Part shown: positions 52,473-63,969 of the stretch, in pieces
Position numbering within the stretch: position 1 is the stretch's first letter
How the letters are laid out: every line of letters begins with the position of its first letter
Assembly: GCA_003956705.1 (NCBI GenBank)
Contig: QZCP01000249.1
Coordinates: 50,450 to 114,449 of the forward strand
From: Brevipalpus yothersi
Taxonomy: Eukaryota > Arthropoda > Arachnida > Trombidiformes > Tenuipalpidae
DNA length: 64,000 nt
Reading direction: 5' to 3'
Program-made: the position numbers and the translations under genes
The notes under the pieces: generated by a model
What the model was told of the DNA's origin: nothing
Databases searched by the model: none
What the model saw: only the letters and a program-made list of their open reading frames with translations

Positions 52473-52841
52473 ATGTTGAATTTATTCACACATATCACTC
52501 TCTATATTCATGCACACCAAGTTCCTACAGTTTTTGTGGAGAACCTTTTGGGTCCTATTGAAAGCTCTACGATGGGGGTAGAGGCGATTATTGGTGGGTT
52601 GTTATGGATGTTGGAGAGGAAAAAATTTTCAACCAGCAACCATGTAGAATTCAAAAAAATATATCCAAAATTATGTTATACTATGCTATACTGTTGGACT
52701 CAGTTTTCACGCAGAATGTATAAATGTATGTGTACAAGATTTTGTTGTACCACGATAGAATCGATCTCAAGGTCCCTTGTCACTGATTCTGGTGGGAATC
52801 CAAGCAATTGTGATGATCAAGACATTTGTATAAAAATGTGA
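52473..52841 (+). CDS. unidentified 122-residue ORF with a cysteine-rich C-terminal half
   Basis: An ATG-to-TGA ORF of 122 codons that is free of the GA/CT repeats that create the other long ORFs. The first part is hydrophobic and ordinary in composition (PTVFVENLLGPIE, then VEAIIGGLLWMLE). The second part has eight cysteines: C-x5-C-x10-C-x-C-x3-CC, then about 20 residues to C-x5-C. Codon first positions favour purines as in real genes. The start context (T at -3) is weak, and a T-rich acceptor (TTCCTACAG) lies 56 bases inside the ORF, so the coding part may begin there as an exon. No signal peptide is clear. I do not recognise a family; it could be a small cysteine-rich protein, one exon of a longer gene, or a chance ORF. 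It stands about 1.4 kb upstream of the NUDT18-like gene. Confidence 0.33.
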   Translation: MLNLFTHITLYIHAHQVPTVFVENLLGPIESSTMGVEAIIGGLLWMLERKKFSTSNHVEFKKIYPKLCYTMLYCWTQFSRRMYKCMCTRFCCTTIESISRSLVTDSGGNPSNCDDQDICIKM

Positions 52842-54254
52842 CTGGAATAGTGAATGTTCTCTATTGATTTCAAGCTATTGGAATACATCTTGTTTTTCAC
52901 ACTCCACGGCTAGTAGAGCCCAATAGAGTTGAGATTTTTTTCCGACAAAATGTTGACGAAAAATTTGATTTCTTTATCTTTTTTTCCTTTTCTCTACTAT
53001 AACATTTTACAGCTTCTCATGATTACATTGTATTTTTCACCAAGTCTGGTGAAGAGAGAGAGAGAGAGAGAGAGATGCTGAGCATAGCATAAATTCTTTT
53101 GAGCTCTCTCAAAAGTTGTTCTCTGGAAAATGAAATTGCTTTTCCTGAGCCCTTTGACAATCTGCACACAGCATTGGTCTTATGAGAGGAAATTGCCTTG
53201 TTCAATCGATGTTGAATGCCCAGATATTTGCATAAAAATGAAATCATTTTGATGTGTGTGAGAGAGAGCAGCCTATCTCATGGTATCAGTTCTTCAAATG
53301 GGAGCATTTTATCCATCTTTTGCATCAAAATCCAAATCAGGTGATCAACATTTGCCCATTGAAAGAGTGGCTCATGAAACTGTGTGATAATCTTCAGCTC
53401 AACACTTACCAAGTGATAGATGCTGGTTTATGAAGAGAGAAAACCACACACACTCGAAGAACTAATTTTACAGTTAATTGCCAATTTTCATGATATTGAA
53501 GAGGCAAACAAGGTGAATATATATGTATGCCTCAAATTTCGTGTCTTATCCTAAGATCTAAGAATGAAAGCAAGAATTTGAGAGGAGAAAAACTTACCCA
53601 ATAGAATTTATTGTGTACATGAATCCAAAAATTAATCAATAATTTTATCGTTTCATGGGACCTTCTTATCTAGAAAACATGCCCCCAAGTAATAGATGAA
53701 CTCATTCTTGGTGAGTATATTTTCCCCTCTCTCTCTCTCTCCCTAGAATAAATAATTTAATCATTTTGGGGTGATAAAAAAGTTCTTATAGGTCATAAGA
53801 TGGGGAGGAGGGAAAACGAAAACTGGACCAAAAGCAGCAATATTATGAATGAGGATCCTGGAATCCCGAAAATTTGATGGATTAAAATTGGTAGAATAAA
53901 ATTTTCTCGCACCTCTAACCCCACTTTTTTCTCCTCTACTACTGCCCATTATAGACTATATCTTTTTATCTCTTTTATCACCCAAAATTCTTGAACATCT
54001 TCTCAAAAGTTCTAATCTTTAGAACACTTTACCTAACTGGTTTGGGCAAAGATGATGATAGTTACATAATCTATCTCAAGATGTCCTTAGTATCGATTGG
54101 CCCAGCTGATGAAATGTGTGTGTTTTTAAAATTTTGAACGATAAAATTGTATTGTTTTTAACTGTAATTAAACAAGTGAGCGAAAGATAATCAGACATAC
54201 ACATCACAATCTGTGTCGCTCAACTCACACACAGAGAGGTTTGATCACATCTTA
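52842..54254. other. upstream region of the NUDT18-like gene
   Basis: AT-rich, with only short GA/CT patches. The promoter of the Nudix gene should lie here. I see no TATA box or recognisable initiator that I would defend. Confidence 0.4.
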
Positions 54255-54366
54255 ATGATGGATCCGGTTGAATCTGATGTTCGACGTATATTGGTTGGCA
54301 AATCTTTGGAAGCTGCAGCAAGTGTATGTGACTTTACGCTATTAGATCAATCAATTGAACTGAAAG
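54255..54366 (+). CDS. NUDT18: NUDT18-like Nudix hydrolase, coding exon 1
   Basis: This is the first coding exon of a Nudix hydrolase whose catalytic domain lies in the exon at 56750. It encodes about 37 residues (MMDPVESDVRRILVGKS at the start), a polar N-terminal extension ahead of the Nudix fold. Two consecutive ATGs occur at 54255 and 54258. The second has the better context (A at -3, G at +4), so translation may begin there. The exon ends with one base of a split codon, followed by the donor G|GTAAGA at 54367. That base joins CA at 56750 to make GCA (Ala) and keeps the frame open, which supports the splice. A possible 5' UTR acceptor (ACACACAG) lies about 25 bases upstream, so an upstream non-coding exon is possible. 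No TATA box is obvious. The N-terminal extension itself is not conserved enough for me to identify, so the call rests on the second exon. Confidence 0.72.
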
Positions 54367-56749
54367 GTAAGAGAGATAGAACTTAACATTTACATTCGGA
54401 AATGAATCTAGTGAGAAATACATGGGTGATATTGAGAATAATTGATACTGAAGAATCCATTATAATTCCATTATGACAGTAAAGTCAATCAAACAAATCT
54501 GAGAGAAATTTCGAATGAATGAAAAGTTTTTCGATCTTTCTCTGTCGAGTCTGTCAACGAATAAGTTCGAAGTCAAAACTTGGAAAATTCGAAAAATTCG
54601 ACGCTTTTAACAGCGCCACCTATAAGGTGCTATTTTTTATTTCTTTTGATTTGATTAATACTAATTGATAATTTTGCAAGTTGAGGGAATTCTTCGCCGA
54701 TTCACTTCATACGATAGATTTGAAATAAATTAGAGAATTTTGGGAGATATTGATTGTCAGCTGATGTATTGATCAATTTTTTTCTGTCGCAATATGTTTG
54801 TTTGATACAGTAAAAATCTAAAATCTGTAAAAATAGGAATTTTTTTCTCAACAATGCTAACTCTCGATAATGTTGATAAGTTTCTTACCCAAATTATTAT
54901 ATTATATTACAACCCATCAGACTCATGAACTCAATTGAGAAGCACAGCATTCACCATTAGCCAAGCGATTTATGTAGCTATTAGAGCTAATAAAAAGTCT
55001 ACACACACATGTATATATGAGTTGGATACGTTGATTGAGGAATCTTTTGCTTATTAGAAGTTAGGACTAGTGATTCATGGATAGAGACATTGGATGGCTC
55101 AGATTTTTCTCACAAGCTGATTAGAAGCATCATTTCGCTGATTGTTCCATCATGAAAGATTTTCTTTTCCTCTTTCAACTCTTGTATTCTCAGTTATCCT
55201 CTTATCACTAGCTCTCTCTCATCCATTGATCAGAAAATCCTCTTGGATTTGGATGCAAATCATGATTAAACTAAATGACTCCACTCACCGGACTACCTCT
55301 AAGGAACTTATCGCTAAGAACTTGATGATGTCTCTTTTTTGCTCCATCTTCTTTCTCTACTTTTTCTACATCTCATCTATGTGTCACATCATCAAGATTT
55401 ACTCTTTAAACATACATGTACAAGAGCCGTGATCATCAGCTTTCCACGGCCAAATAGAAGTCATACTGAAGCATTCCTTTTATTCGAAGATCATCATCAA
55501 CAGCATCTTTATAAAGAGCGAATCTTGATGAATCTTGATGATAGTCTTGATTGAGAGAGTCTTGATCATAGTTTCAAAAAAAGGCTTAACTGCTACTGTG
55601 AATGCTAGTCATTTATTTACTTTACGAAAGAAGAAAAAATTGATTAACATTCAAAATTAATACCATTATTAACCAATTTCAATTCAACTCGTTCTTGCTA
55701 CCTTGTCCGCTCATTAGGGTAAACTTTTTGGATCATCTTAAGCTTAAGACAAAATGAAAACATAAACAAAACGTATTGGCTCTAAATGATACACACAAAA
55801 TGAGAAACAAACCTTTCGGCGAAAAAATTTAGTTTTCATTCTTATCGAAATTTTTTTCTTCAATGTTTATCTCCTCTAAGTGTACCGCTTATAATTCTAA
55901 GCACTTTGCATGTTTCGTAAACTTTCCAATCAAAACAATGATGATGAGAATCATGTTGAAGATTCTAGCAAAATAATCTCACCTGGAAAGCATCTTTACC
56001 AGTGACTAATGTCAGATTTAAGTTTGTATGACCGCAAGCGTGTGTATTCATGCTTTTTTTTCTAAGAGCATAAGAAGAACAGAAAAAAACAACAAAAAAA
56101 TCAGGAATCCTCTCTAGTTGCTACTTTACTCAGTGTAAATTCTCTCCATCATTTGGTTTCTGAATGATAATGATTAGAATCAGCTCACAGTCAATTCGAT
56201 AATTACAGTGATCATGTCCAACAAGGTCTGATACTTTTTCGCTAATCATGCTGGATGCTTAAGTTCAAATATAAGGTGCTGAGTGTGCATAGCCAAAGAA
56301 TTCTCTCGAGCTTGATAATAAAGAGAAAAAAATTCTCCTAATTTGACTGGTCAAACATCCACAGGTCTTTGGACTAGCAATTAATAGTTCTTAAGCATGT
56401 TGTTTTAGATTTTTTTCTCCAAAGGCTCATGATTATCATATGCATGAGCTTGATTTACTTTATACTAAATCTTATCCAACGAGAAGGCACAAAAAATTCT
56501 CTTTCTCTCTCTTCCACTCTTCCACTCTTCTTCTTCCATTTCTCACCCATCTAATCATGATGATGAGTTCCATGGATAATTTATTTTGTTCCACACTCTT
56601 TTACCTATCTCTCTCTTTCAAATGAACAAGATCAAGTTTACTTTAATTTTTGTTCACCTTTTTCTTTTTGTTATTATCATTATTATCATCAATTCTTTCT
56701 TTTTCTTCTTACCTCTTACCTTACTCTTTTTTGATATTCCAAATTACAG
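54367..56749 (+). other. intron of the NUDT18-like gene
   Basis: A 2,383-base GT-AG intron lies between the two Nudix exons. The donor is GTAAGA and the acceptor is TTACAG, preceded by about 80 bases very rich in T. It is AT-rich and holds almost none of the long GA/CT tracts that crowd the rest of the window. The ORFs inside it (55142-55554, 56440-56625) are T-rich and show no coding-like codon pattern. An A/T-rich stretch with little structure occupies 54600-54910. Confidence 0.7.
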
Positions 56750-57291
56750 CATCAAAGGGCGTCGAATCGACAACATGTAAGTTTGTTCCTATTTGCAAGC
56801 AAAACGTGTTCTACATCGTGATGGCTGTTCTAATCAATGATCGTGATGAAATTTTGATGATGCAAGAAGCACGAAGTGAATGTGCTGGCACATGGTATCT
56901 GCCCGCAGGTCGCACAGAGCCTGGTGAAAATTTGATTGATGCAGTTCGACGTGAAGTTTTGGAAGAAACTGGACTCAAATTTGATCCAACCACTTTACTA
57001 TTGGTTGAAAATGCCAAAGGTAATTGGTATCGATTTGTATTCACTGGCATCATATGTGGTGGACATCCGAAAACGGTGGCCAATGCTGATTCTGAATCAC
57101 TACAAGCCACATGGATCAATGATGTTAGTCAATTAAGTCTTCGAAGTCGTGATATATTGCCCATAATCGATCGAGTTCGTTGTTATTTACGTGAAAAAAA
57201 TTCATGGCATAAGCCGATACTGCCAGCATTACAGCCACATGAACGCCTTCTACTTCGAATTATAATGGTAATCAAAAGTAAAACCAAGTAA
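56750..57291 (+). CDS. NUDT18: NUDT18-like Nudix hydrolase, exon 2 (catalytic domain)
   Basis: This exon encodes the Nudix domain of a protein related to animal NUDT18 (MTH3), which in vertebrates hydrolyses 8-oxo-dGDP and related oxidised nucleoside diphosphates, cleaning the nucleotide pool. Numbered from the first ATG of exon 1, the Nudix box GX5EX7REUXEEXGU is intact: G91, E97, R105-E106, E109-E110, G112. Preceding it are QEARSEC and WYLPAGR; following it is the ADSESLQATW segment. All of these resemble NUDT18 more than other Nudix families. The acceptor is TTACAG|C after a T-rich tract. The two-exon product would be 217 residues, about 100 shorter than vertebrate NUDT18 (about 320), which has a C-terminal domain missing here. 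The apparent TAA at 57289 lies inside a perfect donor, AA|GTAAGT, and no AATAAA follows closely. The ORF may therefore continue in another exon that I could not find. The substrate is inferred from the family. Confidence 0.9.
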
Positions 57292-58784
57292 GTACAATAA
57301 TCGGATTCAACCAAAAAGAATTCATTTTCATTGCTCTCTTACTGATTCTCACCATTCGGTTGTCTAAATTTTTCGAAACCTTTTCACCTTATAAATTAGA
57401 GCCTAGTATTTGTTCATACATAGATTTTCTTGAAAAATTTTCCACTCATACTTAATCGGTTCTTCCAGGGGAAGATTTGGAATGATTTGTTCTTCTTATT
57501 TTCAGTGTTCATTAATCATTCCTCCTCCTTTTCTATTCTCCCTGTTGGGTGAAGGAAGGAAGGGTTATTGTATGGAGTTTTGGAAAATACTTAGGAATAC
57601 TTGTCTAGTATGCCTTTGATCATGATGATTTTTTATTCTTCTTCTTCTAAATCAAATAGGGTTGAAAGAGAATAAGAGCAGAAGATGGAGATAATTTTTC
57701 TCTTCTTATTCTTGCTCTTGTTGCTTCTATAAGATTCAAAAATTTTGTGAGGATATTGAACTGAAGTGGAAAAGAGAAAGAGAATAACATACATGTATTG
57801 AACATCAAACAAATTATGCAACAAAATTCATCGCTCATAGCTTTGTTGCTGCTTTGTATCATCAGCATCAGTATGAGAAGTGAATCAGAGGAAAATTAAT
57901 CAATTATGATAATCCATTTCGAGAGCCTTCATCATTATGCCTCTGGATATTTGCAAAATCAGCTCACCAAATTGATATCGAGACTCATCACAAAGTTTCC
58001 ATCAAAGCCCAATCGGCTTCTGTTTATTTGAAGGCATAAAAAAATAAGCATTAAAACTGAGAATCGAAGAAAAAAAATTGGATGAACAAAAAGTATAAAA
58101 TCAGATCAGCAGAACTTTGAGCTTGCAAGAATTGGAAACATTTTGTTCAGCTTAGAAAAATTAATCCCAAGATAGTTGATACTCTTACAGGAACAGCTGA
58201 ATCAGATTTGATTCAGCTTCTCTTGAAAAGCGAAAAGAAAAAATTCTCCACCATGAATATTTCACCAAAAAACTCAACAACTCACATACCATGATCAAAA
58301 TTTCTACCATCTAATGTGCATTCCTAGCCTATAAGATCTGACATGATGCTCGCAATTTATCTCCCATAAATGATGAAGCTTTGATCTTTCAGATGGGAGC
58401 AAAGATTTTCTTCCTCTCTTTCTCTCTCTCTCTCTCTCACCTCTCAGAGAAGGAAAAGACGTTAGAAGATCACTTAGTTCGTGATCAATTTGTTGTCAAT
58501 CATTATTTAATTTGCTCTCATAAGATTTGTATCACTCTGATCGCCGATCCCTTCTCACACTTTATCCACCTTTTTGCTCATCTCACCTCATCATTCGCCT
58601 TACTCCCGATTCACGCTTATTTCATCCCGTTTCGAATGCTCTCTCTCTCTCTCTCTCTACTCATCTTTCGGGATAGGCCAACTCAATTATTCATGATGTG
58701 GTTCCACTTAATCTTTCCTTTTTCCATTCACCAATCATACTCTGGGCCCAAAATCTAATTGAATGACATCCAAAGGCACTTCGA

Positions 58785-58829
<45 letters not shown>

Positions 58830-59653
58830 ATCCCTCTGGAAAACCTCAAGTTTTCCGGTTCCATGAGCTTGCATCTCCTTTTACCAGCTTTTCTCATCGA
58901 AATTTACTCTAATAGTAGTTATTAAACATTCATAGACTGTACCATCGGCCTTGTTTCCATATGCTTTGTACATTCACAAATGACATTCTGTTTGCAGGAC
59001 CACCTTCGGGAAGCGTGAATTAAATTTACTTGGGCAAAATACTAACGGGAATGATATTTTTCTCTTCCTTCTTGTTTCCCTTCAATATAACAACAGCAAA
59101 ATCAGCAGTAAAGACAGATTTAACTGAAAATTCGAAAGATCAGGGATAAAGTTCTTGTGTATGAAGGTCTCGAATGATTCTTGCCACTCTTTAGCTTACG
59201 TTTCCCTTTTTTTGTCTGTGTTCCCTTTTGACTGATGTTTTGGCTTACATCTATGGTAAAATTCATCACAATAATTGAATTGGCTTCTTTAATGCATCAA
59301 CTGAAACTGGCCAAAAGTGTATAGCCATTTTCTTTTCGATCTTTCTTCCTCTTCTACCTCAACACTGGCCATATAGCGAACACACATTGATTCTGGTAAT
59401 CCTATTCACTGTTGAAATTTTCCAATACATGTTGGTCACTGACTCGTAGGGTCTGTGTATATGTGAGGAATCATTCCCTCAAATCGAATTATTCCGCTGG
59501 ACAAAAAGGATTGGGTGGCCAAAAGAGTGTACCTTTGAAAAAGCAAAAGATTGTCCCTTTTTTTGCTTATACTTCTTTGTACTTGTCCGACTTTCGGCTA
59601 CATCTTTTGTTGTTGTTGACAACAACAATTCCTATGTACCTGGTATATATGGG
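57292..59653. other. downstream of the NUDT18-like gene; possible further intron
   Basis: Begins inside the GTAAGT motif. No AATAAA is close to the apparent stop; the first clear one I noticed is near 60774. Candidate acceptors (for example TTCTTATTTTCAG near 57506) lead to early stops in the required phase. An open segment near 59477-59570 (KSNYSAGQKGLGGQKSVPLK) is coding-like but not attached to anything. Confidence 0.4.
58788..58826. repeat. (CT)19 microsatellite
   Basis: A pure 39-base run. Confidence 0.95.
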
Positions 59654-59836
59654 ATGAAAAAATATTACACGCTTATTCTTTTTCTACCAGTAACTTTTCA
59701 TGTGTCCATGGAAAGCTTACTTGTTGCCATTTTGATCACCCTTTTTTGCCTTCCTTTCCAATCAAATATGACCACCATGCAGCCATTTGAGATCAGCGGC
59801 CAGTCAATAGGGCTAATCAATAGTCTATATGCATAG
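59654..59836 (+). CDS. small ORF with signal-peptide-like N-terminus
   Basis: A 60-residue ORF starts at an ATG with G at -3. The N-terminus is MKK followed by a long hydrophobic run (YTLILFLPVTF, then LLVAILITLFCLPF), as in a signal peptide or membrane anchor. The remainder is polar with one NMT glycosylation sequon and a GC-richer end (FEISGQSIGLINSLYA). A donor-like CCA|GTAACT occurs 36 bases after the ATG, so it could instead be a first exon of 12 codons. No homologue recognised, and T-rich DNA easily gives hydrophobic ORFs, so this is tentative. Confidence 0.22.
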   Translation: MKKYYTLILFLPVTFHVSMESLLVAILITLFCLPFQSNMTTMQPFEISGQSIGLINSLYA

Positions 59837-59938
59837 CCATACAGGCCACCAGAGGAACTTATTCACTATGGATTAGAGGTAGTGATGCTTAAAAGTGTTG
59901 ACGAACCATAGGCGAAGCAACCCTTTTTACCTGTCACT

Positions 59939-60169
59939 CTACCTATTGTCGAGTCCACATACTGAGACATGCATGGAAAGAGTGGGACCTTGAAGGAAAC
60001 ATAGAAAATCTTTGACTTGGTATTGTATACTTCCTAGGGAATAATTTCGATTATCATGGGCCTCCAAATTTTGGCTACCTTTTCTCAGTCTATTGGTATT
60101 CTCTTTCTCTCTTTTTCTCCTCTGTGCTGACTTTGATGAAGCGAACACTTTTTCATTCTCTTCTCTCAT
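59939..60169 (-). CDS. unidentified basic/acidic minus-strand ORF
   Basis: A 76-residue minus-strand ORF begins MREENEKVFASSKSAQ, runs through a basic stretch (RRKREKENTNRLRKG) and ends in a less charged half. Codons are mainly purine-first and the ATG has G at -3. Part of the basic stretch comes from a CT-rich run on the other strand, which weakens the case. A donor-like AAAAG|GTAGCC occurs after the basic stretch and could end a first exon. No known family. Confidence 0.2.
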   Translation of the reverse strand: MREENEKVFASSKSAQRRKREKENTNRLRKGSQNLEAHDNRNYSLGSIQYQVKDFLCFLQGPTLSMHVSVCGLDNR

Positions 60170-60477
60170 CACAAAAAAGGTTCTCCAAATAGAATGGTGT
60201 ATGTGTGTGTGTATATATATAATCTATCCGAAATCTTGTATTTACATCAAAATATAAGCGAAAATCTTTTTCACTTATTTATTCATTTATTCTCAAACTA
60301 CCACAGTAATCTTTCCCTCATAACATGCCTTTATATTAATCAATTTTCTGTTGCCTCAAGCCAACACTGCTGACCAAAGCATTTCTCCTCTTTTTATAAT
60401 CCATTTTGAGGCCATTCCATGTAGAGCGATAAATACATGTACACATACACACACACATATATATATATGTATGATGT

Positions 60478-60582
60478 ATGAAAAAGGGTGAAGAAAAGGC
60501 TGACTCGCAAGCTAGTCAGATTGATAGTCCTGAACACAGGGCTTTGATTCATCCACATCTGATCCTCACTCAAATGAACTGA
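60478..60582 (+). CDS. small 34-residue ORF
   Basis: A short ATG-to-TGA ORF reads MKKGEEKADSQASQIDSPEH and then a His/Leu tail. It is non-repetitive and strongly purine-first. The start context is weak (T at -3), and an in-frame TGA lies two codons upstream. It could be a microprotein, the start of a longer spliced gene with the segments at 60.85-61.16 kb, or chance. Confidence 0.18.
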   Translation: MKKGEEKADSQASQIDSPEHRALIHPHLILTQMN

Positions 60583-61062
60583 TTACCACCACCATCGTGA
60601 CTGCCGAAGAGAAGAAAAAAAGGAAGAGAGAAAGAGAAAGATTATTCGAAAGGCTTTGAATCCGGATTATTTGAGGTCTTAGGCCACGTCCTAAGAGGAA
60701 GCAAATAAATTTTTTTGGGTGCTCTTAGTATACACACACACGCACTTGTTTGAGTTTGACCGCTGTTTTTGGTAATAAAAAAATGTTCTCTTATAAAAAT
60801 TGACTGTTGATTAGCTAATCAGATGAGATTTATTAATTATGTGACAAGTAATAAGGAGCTATCCATTGCGGTGGAAGACCCTGAAGGGTTTCCACGATAA
60901 GTCTACATCCATCGCCAAGAATCACACCCTCAAGGAAGATGCGGAAAGATGGAACAGAGAGCAAGAAAGAGAGAGAAAAGGAAATGATCATTTTCTCTTC
61001 TTTTCTTGCTTTTTTTTCTCATCCACCTTTCTTCATGTTGTGTGTGTATTCTCACTTCTCAG

Positions 61063-61162
61063 AGAATAAGATGGATGATATGACCATGCTTGTGGAGATC
61101 CTCTCTCTTCTCATCCAGTGTCTGATGTATCTGTTTTCGAGGAACACTCAAGCCTTTCTCCA
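61063..61162 (+). CDS. candidate internal exon, helical segment
   Basis: The acceptor is GTATTCTCACTTCTCAG, with a good pyrimidine tract, and the possible donor is CCA|GTATAT. The open frame gives 32 codons, NKMDDMTMLVEILSLLIQ then CLMYLFSRNTQAFL, an amphipathic or membrane-like helix. An upstream open segment at 60845-60958 (RWKTLKGFHDKS, then KEDAERWNREQ) also has coding-like codons but lacks a clear acceptor. No family recognised. Confidence 0.22.
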
Positions 61163-61386
61163 GTATATACAGCTTGAAAGTCATCTTCTCTCTCTCTCTC
61201 TCTCTTTCTTTTTTTCTTTCTTCCTTATTCCTCCTAATTTCTCAACCATTTTCTACACACACACATACACATTCAAGCTCTACGAAATCTTTCTATACAC
61301 TTTTGCTTGCTTTTCCGTGTAATCATGAATTATTCACTCAATTGGCCTCTCACTGATTTGAGCAATGGTCATTTGCCTGATTATTC

Positions 61387-61389
<3 letters not shown>

Positions 61390-61453
<64 letters not shown>
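61390..61453. repeat. (CT)32 microsatellite
   Basis: A pure 64-base run ending in TTCAG, which would act as a strong acceptor if an exon followed. Confidence 0.97.
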
Positions 61454-61456
<3 letters not shown>

Positions 61457-62476
61457 AGTCAGCCAATTTCATCATTTTCCCACCTCAAAGAAGCCTCTAG
61501 TGTCTTGTGTGTATATCTTTCTTCCTACTTTATCTTCCATCGTTCCAATCAAATTTAAACTTCTCTTCCACATGCAGATAGATCCAATTTAGCATCGATT
61601 GAAATCATCTTCAAAACACTCCTTAGGATACAGCATGCAATTTATGCAAAAAGTTTTAAATATTCACTCATATACATGACATAATCGATAAGCTATAGCA
61701 TTTTGATCGTCATCTTTTAAGATGAAAGATGATTTTGTGTTACCGGAAGCTAATAACTTAAAATTTAAACGATTTTTTCCGAAAAAAATGTGAACTAAAA
61801 TGTGGACATTCAATCATTCATAGATTGAGTGGAGAAAATTAGATTTATTAGTTTAACTCGATCATGCTTAAATTTATGTGTATACACTTGAGAGGGCTTG
61901 TGTGTTTGTGTGTGTACATTGAAGAATAGCTATTTTTGAGCATTTTGCGTTCATCTTTCATCCTTTCTCCACCTCCTACTGAACATGTCGCCAAAAAGAA
62001 GATGATGATGATCCCAATGATCCAATGGAAAGTTGAATACATTTTTGGAAGGCAAAAATAGCAATCTGTCAGTAGGTGTAAACATGATTAAGCCTTCTCA
62101 TGTCATCCTTGTCCGATTGTCTTGTAACACTTTTGCCTCACCATAACTCTCTTGTGAATGTGCATCTGTTAGCCTCCCTTTGAGTAGGATCTTATGAGGA
62201 TGAATAAATTGAAGAGTATTCAATTTAAATTACTTTCAATTTTCTCTCTCTCTCTCTCTCTCTCTACTTTCGTCAGATTCACGATCCTCTTGACACTTTT
62301 CCATTCTCTTCTCATCATCCTTTGACTGTTAATTTTCTTCTTCCCATCTTCCTAGAATTGCGAAGCATCATGATACCTCGGATTTAGATGATAAAAGAGG
62401 AGGAAGAGGAGGAAGAGGGAAAGTGTGTTGGCTTTCTACGATATCTTCTGTCAGCTTGAAATCTCTCTCTTCCTCT

Positions 62477-62479
<3 letters not shown>

Positions 62480-62525
<46 letters not shown>
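62480..62525. repeat. (CT)23 microsatellite
   Basis: A pure 46-base run. Confidence 0.97.
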
Positions 62526-62528
<3 letters not shown>

Positions 62529-63961
62529 ATAGCTTGTCCATAGGAAGTCTTGTTGCAGTCACTCATCTTCCTCTCTCTTTTCCCTGAGCGTAAATTCCTC
62601 TTCTACAAAATCTTATTTGAATCATATTCTCCTCTTCCACTCTCACGTTCATACGCTTTATCCATTGTGTTCATAATCTTTCATTTTCTGGACGATCATA
62701 GCATGTCACTTGATCTATTCTTTCGGATGGACTTTCTTCACTGTCCATAATTCTCATCTCTCTCTTTCTCACTTGATCCACTCTCATCTCCATGCAATTC
62801 TTACTAAATCTCAAATTTATCTTCCCTTGACAATTTTGTCACATACTTTATCAAATGTTTCCTTTCATGGCTCAGTCAATCATTCGTAAAGTGAGAGATA
62901 CAGAGAGATACATGATCACTCACGAAATGAGTAAGGTAGACACACTGGACAATTTTTTTGGGATAAAAGTGATGTTCTTATTCTGTAATCAAACCTTTTC
63001 CCTTCCTTCCATGAATGATGAATTGTAAGCTCATACTATGCTTTGACATGGATTGCGAAGTTTGTCATCGAAGCTCATTTTCGCAAAAATTGAACAATGA
63101 GACTTGGTATTGGGAATTCATCACTAGAATAGATACATGTATTCAGATATAAAGTTCTAATGGTCTCAATCTTCTCCAGTCAATCCAATCAAAATTTGAC
63201 TGTAAAACTGAGTCATTAACATTCTTCCCAATTTTTATCTAAAATTCTCAAATTATCCTCCAATTGATTTTCTGAACAAGTGTGTACACTATATGTTACA
63301 CGCATTACCTTCCCATGACTTGAAAGTTTCAGTTCCAACAGACATTAGAACTTTTCTTTGTTAGAACTAAAAAATTCGATATATTGAAGTCAGTAGAGCC
63401 ATCTATTTGAAATTCTTTGTACTTGATTTTGACGAAATTTTCGTCCAATTTCATTGAGTTGAAATACTTTTTCCAACGGATTTAGCATTATTACGATTAT
63501 GAATATGGTATTGATGTTCAATACCCGATTTAGCTGAGAGATTTCTCAGAATGTGTCAAAGATTTTTGATGATTAAAATCCACAATTCATCTTATATATT
63601 TTAATGCTTATACATGTATATTGACTCATAGATCAAGTTTCAATTAGTCCGATGAACATCACGCTCAAAAACTTGCAGCAATTTCGTCTCATCAGCTGTA
63701 AGATGCTGAATGTATTTCCTTATCGATGAAATGTTTTACTTTAAGATGATTTTATCCAGCTGATTGGCCATATCGATGGGAGATTTTTTTCCAAATCTTG
63801 AGGCTTGATACATATGAACATTTTTCTATCACTTTAATCTATCCATCTCTCTCTCTTCCTAATCGGCTAAAGTGTTCAGATTGAGTGTTGTAATACTGTG
63901 ATTGAGTTTGTACATATACCTTCTCTACCGGGAAATGTCATCATAGGAAAGAGAGAGAGAG

Positions 63962-63969
<8 letters not shown>

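Noticed and set aside
56811..57119. 102-codon minus-strand ORF
   Set aside because: It is the antisense shadow of the Nudix domain exon.
57506..57620. Possible third Nudix exon after TTATTTTCAG
   Set aside because: In the phase required by exon 2 the frame closes within a few codons and does not resemble the NUDT18 C-terminal domain.
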